Of a stretch of 22,464 nt of DNA, positions 1-7,932 are shown piece after piece. Source of the stretch: CAZAXU01 sp964489245 (GTDB lineage: Bacteria; Bacteroidota; Bacteroidia; Flavobacteriales; Flavobacteriaceae); assembly GCA_964489245.1 (NCBI GenBank), contig CAZAXU010000034.1, positions 1 through 22,464 of the forward strand. The letters run 5' to 3'. Within the stretch, counting starts at the first letter, position 1. Each line of letters starts with the position of its first letter. The position numbers were made by a program, and so were the translations under genes. A model generated the notes under the pieces. That model saw only the letters and a program-made list of their open reading frames with translations. It was not told the origin of the DNA and did not search any database.

Positions 1-72
1 TTATCCTTATTAACTTTTGGTGTCATCAATTGAAATAAACCTACTAGGTCTCAAAAACCTAGTAGGTTTAAA
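1..72. repeat. Dispersed hairpin repeat, copy 1
   Basis: The first 72 bases contain a perfect 14-bp inverted repeat: TAAACCTACTAGGT at 36-49 pairs with 57-70 across a 7-base loop. It is preceded by AACTTTTGGTGTCAT at 12-26. The same leader and the same stem recur at 10982-11052 with only a few changes, so this is a dispersed repeat family and not a chance palindrome. It lies upstream of the first gene and may also terminate a gene to the left of the window. There is no T-run typical of a simple intrinsic terminator. The left boundary is cut off by the window edge. Confidence 0.75.
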
Positions 73-106
73 TAAAACAATCCGGTTTTTAGGGAAGGCT
101 ACAGGC

Positions 107-136
107 GTTCAAAAACAAAAAAATAATGTATATTTG
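107..136 (+). promoter_or_regulatory. Candidate promoter for the DUF5687-ABC-GSCFA operon
   Basis: TATATTTG at 129-136 matches the Bacteroidota -7 consensus TAnnTTTG and sits 21 bases before the start codon at 158. The -33 element is poor: GTTC at 107-110, 18 bases upstream, where TTTG or TTG is expected. The call therefore rests on the -7 box and its position. Confidence 0.4.
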
Positions 137-157
137 AAACACGCTTAAAAGACGCCA

Positions 158-1636
158 ATGAAATATACGGATTTTCTCAGATTGGAATGGAAAAGTTTTC
201 TTCGGGCACCCAACTTTTCCAAAAAACTAGCCCTAAAAATTCTGGCAATTATCGGCTATCTTTTTCTTTCTCTATATATGGTTGGGCTTGCTTTTATCGC
301 TTTCTTCGTGTTCAAAGAAAAATATCCCGATGCAGACCCTTTTATCAAGGCAAATGAACATATCTATATCTTCTTTTTCATCATTATCTATCTTTTAATG
401 TACGTCTCGTTCAATAGCCTGAAAGTGAAGCCCTACATGCTTTTACCCATTGCCAAAAAAAAGATTGTCAACTATCATATTTTTAGAAATCTGCTCAGTC
501 CCGTCAATCTGATTCTAACGATCTCCGTATTGGTTTATGCCGCAATTCTGCTGACACATCACTACCAAATATGGGGAGTTATTTCTTGGCTAATCTCTGT
601 AATCAGCACACTGATTTTCATCAATCTGGCGCTGATTTTTGCTGAAAAAAGCCCGATTATCGGCGGATTTATGAGCATTTTTCTTATTCTGCTTATCGTC
701 AAAATCAAAGTGATTACACCCTATTTGGCACCTTTGGGTGATTTTTTCTATGAAACATATACCAATCCGTTTTTTGCGCTGATTCCCATTGCAACAACAC
801 TGCTGCTATACAAAACCATCTATCGTTTTGTCTATAACCGCTTTTACTTGGACGATGCCCTGAAAAACGGCAAAAAATCAAAAGTCAGCAAGTTGGAACT
901 CAATTGGACAAATCGTTTCGGCATCATTGGAGGGTTCATCAAAAACGATATCAGGATGATTTGGCGCAACAAAAGACCCAAACAATCATTGTTGAGCATC
1001 GGAATCATCTATATTTTCGGTTTTTTGATCTATGGAACTTCCCTATACAGTCACAACGAATTCATGAAAGTGCTGTGGGCAATCATGCTCACGGGTGCCT
1101 ATATCATCAATTTCGGAAGTTATATTCCGGCTTGGGACAGCGAGCATTATAGGCTTCTGATGAGTCAAAGTCTTAACTACAGACAATATTTAGATGCCAA
1201 ATGGTGGCTGATGACCTTTTCTGTGATGATATTAGGCATTTTAAGCCTTCCTTTTATCTATTTCGGAAAAGATATTTTCTTGATGATTATGGCTATGGCG
1301 GTTTTCAATATAGGACTGAATATCCATTTGGTGCTGCTCACCGGACTTTTCACCACCACACCCATCAAGCTCAACCAAAAAGTAAAAGCTTTTGACAACA
1401 CGGCAAATTTCAATATGAAAATTATGATGCTTTCCATGCTGCGTATAGGAATTCCTATTGCCATCTATTTTTTGGTATTGAAATTCTTCGGGTTATATTA
1501 TGCCTTCGGCATCATGGCAGTCATGGGAATACTCGGACTTATTTTTAAAAACCTGTTCCTGGACTTTCTGTCCGGACTATACATCAAACGAAAATATAAA
1601 ACCATACATGCTTTCAGCAAAAACGAATCAGAATGA
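158..1636 (+). CDS. DUF5687-type ABC transporter permease
   Basis: This 492-residue protein has about a dozen hydrophobic segments, beginning near residues 25-50 and ending around 445-465, with a hydrophilic stretch near 228-275. It is almost certainly a polytopic inner-membrane protein. The length, the N-terminal pattern (MKYTDFLRLEWKSF) and the ATPase encoded immediately downstream fit the DUF5687 family, the permease subunit of a Bacteroidota ABC system. The family's substrate is unknown to me. The stop codon overlaps the start of the ATPase gene in an ATGA tetranucleotide, so the two are translationally coupled and probably form one complex. A TAnnTTTG box lies just upstream. The family name rests on recognition of overall pattern, not on a catalytic motif. 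Confidence 0.8.
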   Translation: MKYTDFLRLEWKSFLRAPNFSKKLALKILAIIGYLFLSLYMVGLAFIAFFVFKEKYPDADPFIKANEHIYIFFFIIIYLLMYVSFNSLKVKPYMLLPIAKKKIVNYHIFRNLLSPVNLILTISVLVYAAILLTHHYQIWGVISWLISVISTLIFINLALIFAEKSPIIGGFMSIFLILLIVKIKVITPYLAPLGDFFYETYTNPFFALIPIATTLLLYKTIYRFVYNRFYLDDALKNGKKSKVSKLELNWTNRFGIIGGFIKNDIRMIWRNKRPKQSLLSIGIIYIFGFLIYGTSLYSHNEFMKVLWAIMLTGAYIINFGSYIPAWDSEHYRLLMSQSLNYRQYLDAKWWLMTFSVMILGILSLPFIYFGKDIFLMIMAMAVFNIGLNIHLVLLTGLFTTTPIKLNQKVKAFDNTANFNMKIMMLSMLRIGIPIAIYFLVLKFFGLYYAFGIMAVMGILGLIFKNLFLDFLSGLYIKRKYKTIHAFSKNESE

Positions 1637-2346
1637 TAAACATTGAAAAACTTAGTAAAAACTATAGCGGAACAAATGTTTTGGACATTGAAAACATTCA
1701 AATTCCAAGCGGACAAAGCTTCGGGCTTGTTGGCAATAACGGCGCAGGAAAAACAACCATGTTCAACCTGATATTAGACTTGATTCCGCCCACTGCCGGA
1801 TATATCAAAATCAATGATATTCAAGTGAACAAAAGCGAAAAATGGAAACCTTTCACCACCGCCTATATCGATGAAACTTTTATCATCAGCTATTTGTTTC
1901 CTGAAGAATTCTTTGAATTTCTTGCCAACCTACGCGGTGTCGATAAGCAGGAACTCCACGATTTTTTAGACTATTTCAAAGATTTTTTCAATGACGAAAT
2001 TCTAGGAAAAGAAAAATATATTCGTGATCTGTCAAAAGGAAATCAAAAAAAAGTTGGCATTGTCGGTGCATTGATTGGAAATCCTAAACTGATTGTTCTT
2101 GACGAACCTTTTGCCAATTTAGATCCCAGCACACAAATCAGATTGAAAACTTTGCTCAACCAACTCAGAAAAGATAAAGAAGTCACTTTGCTGATTTCCA
2201 GTCATGATTTAGGACATATCACCGAGGTAACCGATAGAATTGTTGTGCTCGATAAAGGATTGATTGTAAAAGACATAGAAACAAACACCAACACCCTAAA
2301 TGAGTTGGAGATATTTTTTCAAGAACAAATTCAAGAACACGCATGA
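1633..2346 (+). CDS. ABC transporter ATP-binding protein (partner of DUF5687 permease)
   Basis: This is a 237-residue ABC ATPase. The Walker A motif GNNGAGKT is at residues 34-41, Walker B with catalytic glutamate (VLDEP) at 155-159, and the switch histidine (SSHD) at 191. Two motifs differ from the textbook form: the signature is LSKGN at 133-137 instead of LSGGQ, and the Q-loop region reads AYIDE (77-81) with no glutamine. Substitutions of this kind occur in ABC-2-type exporter ATPases, so the protein is probably still active. It overlaps the permease gene upstream and the GSCFA gene downstream by ATGA, which marks a tight three-gene operon. It should bind the cytoplasmic face of the DUF5687 permease and drive transport of an unknown substrate. 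Confidence 0.9.
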   Translation: MINIEKLSKNYSGTNVLDIENIQIPSGQSFGLVGNNGAGKTTMFNLILDLIPPTAGYIKINDIQVNKSEKWKPFTTAYIDETFIISYLFPEEFFEFLANLRGVDKQELHDFLDYFKDFFNDEILGKEKYIRDLSKGNQKKVGIVGALIGNPKLIVLDEPFANLDPSTQIRLKTLLNQLRKDKEVTLLISSHDLGHITEVTDRIVVLDKGLIVKDIETNTNTLNELEIFFQEQIQEHA

Positions 2347-3290
2347 AATTCCGAACGGAAATAGAAATTAACAAATATGATTTTCAGATTGACTACCATT
2401 CCAAAATATTTGGTCTGGGATCTTGTTTTGTGAATCATATCGGTCAAAAAATGGACTATTTTCAATTTCAGCATCAAATCAACACATTCGGAATCATTTT
2501 CAACCCTTTTTCAATCAGAAATATTCTGGAACGGGTGATTAAACAACAATTTTTTGAAGAAAAAGATTTGTTTCATCTCAATGGTTCTTGGAAAAGTTAT
2601 GAGCTTCATTCTTCCCAAAATCATTCAAGCAAAACAGAAATGCTTGATCATATCAACCAAAAAATGGCGCATACTCATTCATTCTTGCTCGAAACAAATC
2701 TGGCTATTTTCACTTTTGGAACCGCTTGGATTTATAAACTCAAAGAAACCGGAAAAATTGTGAGCAATTGCCACAAAGTGCCCCAAAAAGCATTTGACAA
2801 ACAATTGATGCAAACTGACGAAATCAAAACACAAATCAATCAAATCATCTCGTTGCTCCGTCAAATCAACCCAAAGCTGAAAATTTTGCTTACACTCAGT
2901 CCTGTTCGTCATCTCAAAGACGGTTTTGCCGAAAACCAACACAGCAAAGCAAGACTCTTGGATAGTCTCCATCATTTTGTTGATAACCGGCATGTTTTTT
3001 ATTTCCCTTCTTATGAAATTCTGATGGACGATCTGCGTGACTATCGTTTTTATGAAGATGACTTATTGCACCCCAACACAATGGCTGTGGATTATGTCTG
3101 GCACAAATTCAAACAAGCCATTTTCAGCGATACCGGCTTGCAAACCATGAAAAAAGTGGAAAAAATACGCAAAAACACCCAACACAGACCTTTTCGGAAA
3201 GATTCAGCGCAATTCGCTGATTTTCAGCAAAAAACAAATAGAGAAATCCAAAGCTTAACCGATGAATTTCCTTGGATGAAATTCTATTAG
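2343..3290 (+). CDS. GSCFA domain protein (SGNH-hydrolase-like)
   Basis: This 315-residue soluble protein carries the motif that names the GSCFA family, here GSCF at residues 26-29. It also has TFGT at 124-127, a conserved SPVRH stretch near 186-190, and DDLLHPN near 239-245. The first block resembles block I of SGNH hydrolases (candidate nucleophile Ser27) and the D240-x2-H243 pattern resembles block V, so an esterase or acyl-hydrolase role is plausible but unproven. No signal peptide is visible, suggesting a cytoplasmic location. The start overlaps the stop of the ABC ATPase gene (ATGA), so it is co-translated with the transporter. A functional link, for example processing an exported acylated compound, is inference only. 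Confidence 0.85.
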   Translation: MKFRTEIEINKYDFQIDYHSKIFGLGSCFVNHIGQKMDYFQFQHQINTFGIIFNPFSIRNILERVIKQQFFEEKDLFHLNGSWKSYELHSSQNHSSKTEMLDHINQKMAHTHSFLLETNLAIFTFGTAWIYKLKETGKIVSNCHKVPQKAFDKQLMQTDEIKTQINQIISLLRQINPKLKILLTLSPVRHLKDGFAENQHSKARLLDSLHHFVDNRHVFYFPSYEILMDDLRDYRFYEDDLLHPNTMAVDYVWHKFKQAIFSDTGLQTMKKVEKIRKNTQHRPFRKDSAQFADFQQKTNREIQSLTDEFPWMKFY

Positions 3291-3306
3291 AAAATCAAAT
3301 TCTCGC

Positions 3307-3335
3307 ACACAGAAGTTTATGACTATTTTCTGTGT
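3307..3335. terminator. Possible bidirectional terminator hairpin
   Basis: ACACAGAA at 3307-3314 is an 8-bp inverted repeat of TTCTGTGT at 3328-3335 with a 13-base loop. It lies between the convergent GSCFA and phosphotransferase genes and includes the stop codon of the latter. The loop is long and no strong T-run follows, so the call is weak. Confidence 0.3.
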
Positions 3336-5164
3336 CGATCCAAAACCAACTTTAGATATCTATTATGCAAAATAATAGAATCATAATACTTTCTTTTGTT
3401 TGGCGCGATGCTGTCAATAACATCCTTTAACTGCTTGGGATCATTTTTGATGTCATAGTAGTGAAACCCTGTGTTATCATGAAAAATAAATGACTCATCT
3501 CCCTTATAAAAGCCAAAACCCTCTGCACTATAATGTCTTGTGTCATTTGTGCTCAAACAAATAATCAGTCTGTTTGCGCTAATTGTATCAAACAAGCTTC
3601 GTCCGGAAAAATATGAATTTTTTGATGCTTTTTTTGCATATAAAAGTTCATAAATTGTAGGAGCTATATCTAAATTTGTTACGGTCTTTCCGCTATTTTC
3701 TTGTATCATCTTCATCTGTGTGGCATGTTTTTCCGTCCAAGATTTAGGAAATCTAAACATCATGGGAATATCTAATGCTTCTTTGAAGAAAGAGCTCAAT
3801 CTTTGTCTTCTTTTTACGGTATAATCTCCATGGTCTGCCGTAAAAATAAAAATAGTTTTATCCAACTCCCCTCTCTTTTTAACAACATTTACTATCTTCT
3901 CTACAATTTTATCTGTGATGAACAAAGCTCTTCCATATCTGGATTTTATCCCTTTATAATCCTTAATTTTTGGGGATTTATTCTGATACGGTCCGTGAGT
4001 CGCATTGGTATTATAGTAAAAGAAAAAAGGATATTTCATGCTTACAAACTCATTCTCAATATTTTCCAAAACAGTCAAATCATCTGCGCCCACATCATTA
4101 ATCAAAGGCAATTTAAGTTTTTCAGGATAAAAATAATGGTCTAAATTCTCATCTTCTATATACTCCTTAAAGCCTTTCCATTCTTGAGATTGCGAAGTGG
4201 CAATAAGCGTTTCATAATCATTTTTTTTGGCATAATCCCAAAGAAATGGAGCAGATATCAACTTTGAATATGCTTCTTCCGGCCCCACGCCGGTGTACAT
4301 TGATGGCATACTAACATCTGTTGCCCCCGATATAGACATGGCATTATGCATCAATATAAATTGGTCTTGCTCAGTCTGAATCCATCGGTGCATGAAAGGA
4401 GTATAATCATTATCAAATCCGTAGAACGATAAAGGTTCTTTGCTGAACGATTCAAAAACAATCAACACAATATTCCAACGATATTCACGTGATTTATCAC
4501 CAACCAATATTGGAAGATCCGGAGTGAAAATATGTCTAAAAGGTTTCAATTTATCGTTGTCCTTCATTCCTAGTTTAACCGAATATAAAGTATGAATATC
4601 CATTGGAATAAAATCTTTTTGATGATGGATTTTACCCGTATTTAATTTCCAATTGACCACCATAAGAATCAGTATGGAAACCAATATATATGCTTTGCTG
4701 CTCGGAACAGCAACTTTCTTTTTAAACAAAAAGACAAATAATAAAGTAAAAACAACAATAGCTCCCATTGACAAGGGATTCATAACAATGTGTTTTGTAT
4801 AACTCCAAAAATATACAGGTTGATCTCTCAAAAATATCAACAATCCTGTAGATAAAAACTCTTTAAATTCTCTGAATAAAAAATATCCCATAGACAGGAC
4901 TAACACCCATAAAAAAGACAGAAGCGTGATAAGTGCCATTCTGATTTTATGATGAAGATATTGCAATAATACACCAATCTCTGTCCAGAAAAAATATGAA
5001 ACAAATGAAAAAGTGGTAAAAGACTTCACATTTAGCTTATACATTGAATAGTTTGAAAAATACAATGCCAAACTATACAGAATAAATAAAATGGAAATCC
5101 ATGAAAATCTATTATAAACCAAAGATTTATATTTTATAAACAACGTATTTCTAGACATTAGCAT
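3323..5164 (-). CDS. Membrane phosphotransferase of the alkaline phosphatase/sulfatase superfamily (LtaS/EptA-like)
   Basis: The protein has 613 residues: five predicted membrane segments in the first 175 residues (about 20-40, 47-65, 75-97, 133-148, 156-172), then a periplasmic catalytic domain. Metal and active-site residues can be read: Glu238 in FESFSKE, candidate nucleophile Thr282 in SGATDVSMPS, His390 in NATHGPY, and Asp444-His445 in TADHGDY. The five-segment plus sulfatase-domain layout is that of LtaS-type polymerases and of EptA-type phosphoethanolamine transferases. The nucleophile context (T-x-V-S-x-P) looks closer to EptA. Since this Gram-negative-type genome should have no lipoteichoic acid, transfer of a phospholipid head group to lipid A or a glycan is the better guess. 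It diverges from a glycosyltransferase gene. ATG codons at residues 1 and 3 are both possible starts. Confidence 0.85.
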   Translation of the reverse strand: MLMSRNTLFIKYKSLVYNRFSWISILFILYSLALYFSNYSMYKLNVKSFTTFSFVSYFFWTEIGVLLQYLHHKIRMALITLLSFLWVLVLSMGYFLFREFKEFLSTGLLIFLRDQPVYFWSYTKHIVMNPLSMGAIVVFTLLFVFLFKKKVAVPSSKAYILVSILILMVVNWKLNTGKIHHQKDFIPMDIHTLYSVKLGMKDNDKLKPFRHIFTPDLPILVGDKSREYRWNIVLIVFESFSKEPLSFYGFDNDYTPFMHRWIQTEQDQFILMHNAMSISGATDVSMPSMYTGVGPEEAYSKLISAPFLWDYAKKNDYETLIATSQSQEWKGFKEYIEDENLDHYFYPEKLKLPLINDVGADDLTVLENIENEFVSMKYPFFFYYNTNATHGPYQNKSPKIKDYKGIKSRYGRALFITDKIVEKIVNVVKKRGELDKTIFIFTADHGDYTVKRRQRLSSFFKEALDIPMMFRFPKSWTEKHATQMKMIQENSGKTVTNLDIAPTIYELLYAKKASKNSYFSGRSLFDTISANRLIICLSTNDTRHYSAEGFGFYKGDESFIFHDNTGFHYYDIKNDPKQLKDVIDSIAPNKRKYYDSIILHNRYLKLVLDRHRK

Positions 5165-5180
5165 CCTTTTTTTAAAACTA

Positions 5181-5210
5181 CAAATGTATTAATTTTATGA
5201 CTCCCCCAAA
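5181..5210 (-). promoter_or_regulatory. Candidate promoter for the LtaS/EptA-like gene
   Basis: On the minus strand TACATTTG (plus 5181-5188) matches TAnnTTTG, and a TTTG (plus 5207-5210) lies 18 bases upstream. This is a good fit to the Bacteroidota -33/-7 promoter. The -7 box ends 16 bases before the start codon. Confidence 0.55.
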
Positions 5211-5252
5211 AAATCTCAATCAAGAATTTAATCTAGTCTCTAATAAAAACAG

Positions 5253-5260
5253 TAAATTTG
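5253..5260 (+). promoter_or_regulatory. Candidate -7 box for the glycosyltransferase gene
   Basis: TAAATTTG matches TAnnTTTG 46 bases before the start codon at 5307. No TTG or TTTG is found at the expected -33 distance; only TTTA lies nearby (5227-5230). This is a weak call. Confidence 0.35.
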
Positions 5261-5306
5261 CCCATGTCAGAAATCCGAATCATTTTTTAAATCTAAAAGC
5301 ATATTT

Positions 5307-6533
5307 ATGAAAATAGGCATCGTCGTCCAGAGATATGGCAAAGAAATTAATGGTGGGGCAGAATTGCACGCCAAACAATTGGCAGAACAACTCAACAATA
5401 AACACGAGGTAAGGGTTATTACAACACAATCAAAATCATATAACGAATGGGATAATCAACTCAACAACAGCAAAGAAATCATCAACAATATAGAAATACT
5501 TCGCTTTCCATCAGTAAAAAAAAATCATGTTCAATACAGAAAATATATTCGACGAATGAACAAAACTCGCCGACATCACAGACTATTCAAAAGATTTGGC
5601 TTGTTTAGTTTTTTTGATCGACTTGGCTGTTTTGAACCGAGTAAAAAAAGTTTTCAAAAATGGTTGATTCATCAAGGACCATATTGCGAAGGATTGGTTG
5701 ATTTTCTTAAAGAGAACAAATCAAAGTATGATGTTTTCATCTTTTTTACTTATTTGTACTACCCCACCAATATCGGACTGCCCGAAGTCGCCCGCAAAAG
5801 CATTCTGATTCCAACGGCACATGACGAGCCGCCTTTCTATTATAAAGGCTACGAAAATTTATTTCGAAAAGTAGGTTTTATTATGTACAACAGTGAAAGC
5901 GAAAAAGAACTCGTAGAAAAAACCTATCCGATTGCACAAGAAAAACCTAACGATATTGCCGGTGTAGGCATTGAAAAAATGAATTATAAAAAATATAAAT
6001 CTCCTATCAAACAACCATACTTTGTTTATATCGGTCGAATTGATGTTTCAAAAAATATGGGAGAGCTGATCCGGTGGTTTGAAAAATATACAGAACATAA
6101 TCCTGAAATTCGTCTTGTGCTCATCGGGCAAAATGTATCTGAATTTTCAGCCGGAAAACAAGTGATTTTCACCGGATTTATTTCAGATGATGAAAAATAT
6201 CAATGGTTATTGAATGCTCAAGCATTAATTATTCCATCAAAGTTTGAAAGTCTATCTATGGTAACACTTGAAGCCATGGAGCAAGGTGTTCCCGTTATTG
6301 CCAATGCTTACTGCGATGTTTTGGACGACCATATCAAACGCAGTGAAGCGGGTTTTAGCTATCGTGGATTCGAAAATTTCTCAAATATTCTTAACAAAAC
6401 ATTATCTCTAACCGAAAAAGAAAAAAGTGAAATCGGAAACAATGGAAAAAACTACGTAAAAAAATATTATCAGTGGGAGGAAATTCTCAAAAAATTTGAC
6501 AGCGCCTTTGAACTGATTAAACACAAAAAATAA
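5307..6533 (+). CDS. Glycosyltransferase family 4 (GT-B fold)
   Basis: This 408-residue protein has a GT-B layout. The N-terminal acceptor domain contains GGAE at residues 16-19, and the C-terminal nucleotide-sugar domain contains YIGRIDVSKN at 241-250 (Arg244 and Lys249 as likely phosphate-binding residues). The EX7E motif is Glu314-Glu322 within FESLSMVTLEAMEQG, which is diagnostic for retaining GT4 enzymes. There is no signal peptide or membrane segment, so it probably acts at the cytoplasmic face of the inner membrane. It diverges from the membrane phosphotransferase gene, which suggests work on a surface glycan or glycolipid. Donor and acceptor cannot be predicted. Confidence 0.9.
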   Translation: MKIGIVVQRYGKEINGGAELHAKQLAEQLNNKHEVRVITTQSKSYNEWDNQLNNSKEIINNIEILRFPSVKKNHVQYRKYIRRMNKTRRHHRLFKRFGLFSFFDRLGCFEPSKKSFQKWLIHQGPYCEGLVDFLKENKSKYDVFIFFTYLYYPTNIGLPEVARKSILIPTAHDEPPFYYKGYENLFRKVGFIMYNSESEKELVEKTYPIAQEKPNDIAGVGIEKMNYKKYKSPIKQPYFVYIGRIDVSKNMGELIRWFEKYTEHNPEIRLVLIGQNVSEFSAGKQVIFTGFISDDEKYQWLLNAQALIIPSKFESLSMVTLEAMEQGVPVIANAYCDVLDDHIKRSEAGFSYRGFENFSNILNKTLSLTEKEKSEIGNNGKNYVKKYYQWEEILKKFDSAFELIKHKK

Positions 6534-6534
6534 T

Positions 6535-6553
6535 GTTTTGCCTAACACAAAAC
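6535..6553. terminator. Possible weak hairpin between convergent genes
   Basis: GTTTTG at 6535-6540 and CAAAAC at 6548-6553 form a 6-bp stem with a 7-base loop in the 30-base gap between the convergent glycosyltransferase and kinase genes. It could end transcription both ways but is short and AT-rich. Confidence 0.3.
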
Positions 6554-6563
6554 TATCTATCAC

Positions 6564-7172
6564 TCAAAAACCCATATAAGAAAGAATATTCCAAATCTCC
6601 TCATGCACTTCATCCTTGCCCTTACGCATATCGATTTTTATGGTTTTCTCGGGCAAAATATCCTCAATGATTTTCTGAGCACGCCTTTGAATTTCCAGAA
6701 ATTTTTCCGGATTTGGACGGCTGATATCTCCACTTTCATAAAGCGATAACTTATGTTTGCGCTTCAAAGCTGTTTCAACCGACAATTCCAAATAGAAAAT
6801 ATAGTCTGAAGTTTGATATTGTGTCTTGAGAAAATCTCCAAAGGCAGCAGGAGCACCCATTGCCTGCTCCACCGCCCAATATTTATACCAGTCAGAATCA
6901 AAAATCAAGAAATCGGCATCTGATTGCATTGCCCGCTGGTAGGCTTCATGAAAAGCATGAAAAATAAATAATGAACGACTCAATGCATCTAAATTGACAA
7001 CATATCTATCTACATTCGGCGGAAAATTATAAACCGTCCAAGAATGAAATTCTTTTCTGGTGATAATATCCCACACGGAAACTATTCTGCTGTTGGGCAA
7101 GTTTTCTGCCAAGAGTTTTGCATGAGTGGATTTTCCGCTACCGTCTAATCCTGTGATGGTGATTGTTTTCAT
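6564..7172 (-). CDS. Thymidylate-kinase-like P-loop kinase
   Basis: This 202-residue protein has the fold and length of a dTMP kinase. The P-loop GLDGSGKST is at residues 8-16, and a basic LID-like segment lies near 135-142 (ALKRKHKL). The family's DRY motif, which positions the nucleotide monophosphate, is replaced by DSDWY at 92-96, so the substrate may not be dTMP. It follows the polyprenol/diacylglycerol-kinase-like gene after 42 bases on the same strand, probably as one operon. It may be the housekeeping Tmk or a paralog with another substrate; the rest of the genome would decide. The start is the only ATG that keeps the P-loop near the N-terminus. Confidence 0.75.
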   Translation of the reverse strand: MKTITITGLDGSGKSTHAKLLAENLPNSRIVSVWDIITRKEFHSWTVYNFPPNVDRYVVNLDALSRSLFIFHAFHEAYQRAMQSDADFLIFDSDWYKYWAVEQAMGAPAAFGDFLKTQYQTSDYIFYLELSVETALKRKHKLSLYESGDISRPNPEKFLEIQRRAQKIIEDILPEKTIKIDMRKGKDEVHEEIWNILSYMGF

Positions 7173-7214
7173 ATGTTGTTATTTTTTATAACGCATTATT
7201 TAAAATAGACACGA

Positions 7215-7871
7215 CTAGACTAAAAAATATATCATCAAGACCGAAACCAACGGAATATTGAAATTATCCCAACCTTTTGACGAGATTGCTTCTACCAATG
7301 TCAACACAAAAGCATGTACCAAACTAAAATAAAAAATATGTTCAAATATGGCAGTCTGTCTGACAAAATAATATGTCAAGAAAAAAGAGACCAAAAAAAA
7401 CGTGAACGAACCGGCATAAGATTTTGTGCTTTTCAAAATCGTATATTTTTTCAGTGGATAGGCTTTGCCCAACAAAGCTGCAGCTGGATCGGCAAAAACA
7501 ACAATGCTAAAGGGCAAATAGAAATAAATCACTTTTCCCGTATATAAAAACAACCAAAACAGTAGCCATGAACTCCATACAAAAAACAATTCGCCGTGAG
7601 ATTTTCTGCCTACGGAAAATATAGATTTAAACAAACCAAACTTCTTTGAAAAATAAAGAATCAGCATAAAACTCACCGTTAATGCCAAAACAATCCAATG
7701 ACTCTTGACATAATCCGGATAGCTCAAAGCCACAATTCCGGAACCTATATGCGCTATTTTTCTTGTCCATTCCGTATTAAATTTCAATACTTTAAACGAA
7801 AATTCTGCCAATAACATCACTAAAATCAGTAGTGCCGAATAAATGAAAAATGTATATAATTGCTCCATCAT
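7215..7871 (-). CDS. CTP-dependent polyprenol/diacylglycerol kinase-like membrane protein (SEC59/VTE5/DGK1 family)
   Basis: This 218-residue, strongly hydrophobic protein has about seven membrane segments. It shows family-typical blocks: RKIAH at residues 37-41, FADPAAALLGK at 126-136, KSYAGS at 150-155, and VEAISSKGWDNFNIPL at 193-208. These are shared by dolichol kinase, phytol kinase and yeast CTP-dependent diacylglycerol kinase, so the protein should phosphorylate a membrane-bound alcohol lipid (polyprenol, diacylglycerol or phytol). The exact lipid is unknown. It is the first gene of a minus-strand pair with the thymidylate-kinase-like gene. The start may be either of two adjacent ATG codons. 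A perfect dyad (7880-7897) lies in its presumed 5' untranslated region. Confidence 0.8.
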   Translation of the reverse strand: MMEQLYTFFIYSALLILVMLLAEFSFKVLKFNTEWTRKIAHIGSGIVALSYPDYVKSHWIVLALTVSFMLILYFSKKFGLFKSIFSVGRKSHGELFFVWSSWLLFWLFLYTGKVIYFYLPFSIVVFADPAAALLGKAYPLKKYTILKSTKSYAGSFTFFLVSFFLTYYFVRQTAIFEHIFYFSLVHAFVLTLVEAISSKGWDNFNIPLVSVLMIYFLV

Positions 7872-7879
7872 AAATTCTC

Positions 7880-7897
7880 TTTATACGAAAGTATAAA
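7880..7897. promoter_or_regulatory. Perfect dyad in divergent intergenic region
   Basis: TTTATAC-GAAA-GTATAAA is a 7-bp perfect stem closed by GAAA, a GNRA tetraloop on the plus strand. It lies in the 61-base gap between the divergent lipid-kinase-like gene and aroC, nine bases from the start of the former. It could be an operator, an RNA hairpin or chance; AT-rich DNA produces such dyads often. An imperfect -7-like element ending in TTTG (7903-7906) follows it towards aroC. Confidence 0.35.
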
Positions 7898-7932
7898 AAA
7901 TCTTTGTACTTTTAGGACTTTAAATCAATTGA

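Noticed and set aside
3803..4144. 113-codon plus-strand frame inside the phosphotransferase gene
   Set aside because: Antisense to the catalytic domain (ADHGD and ATHGP regions) with no family resemblance of its own.
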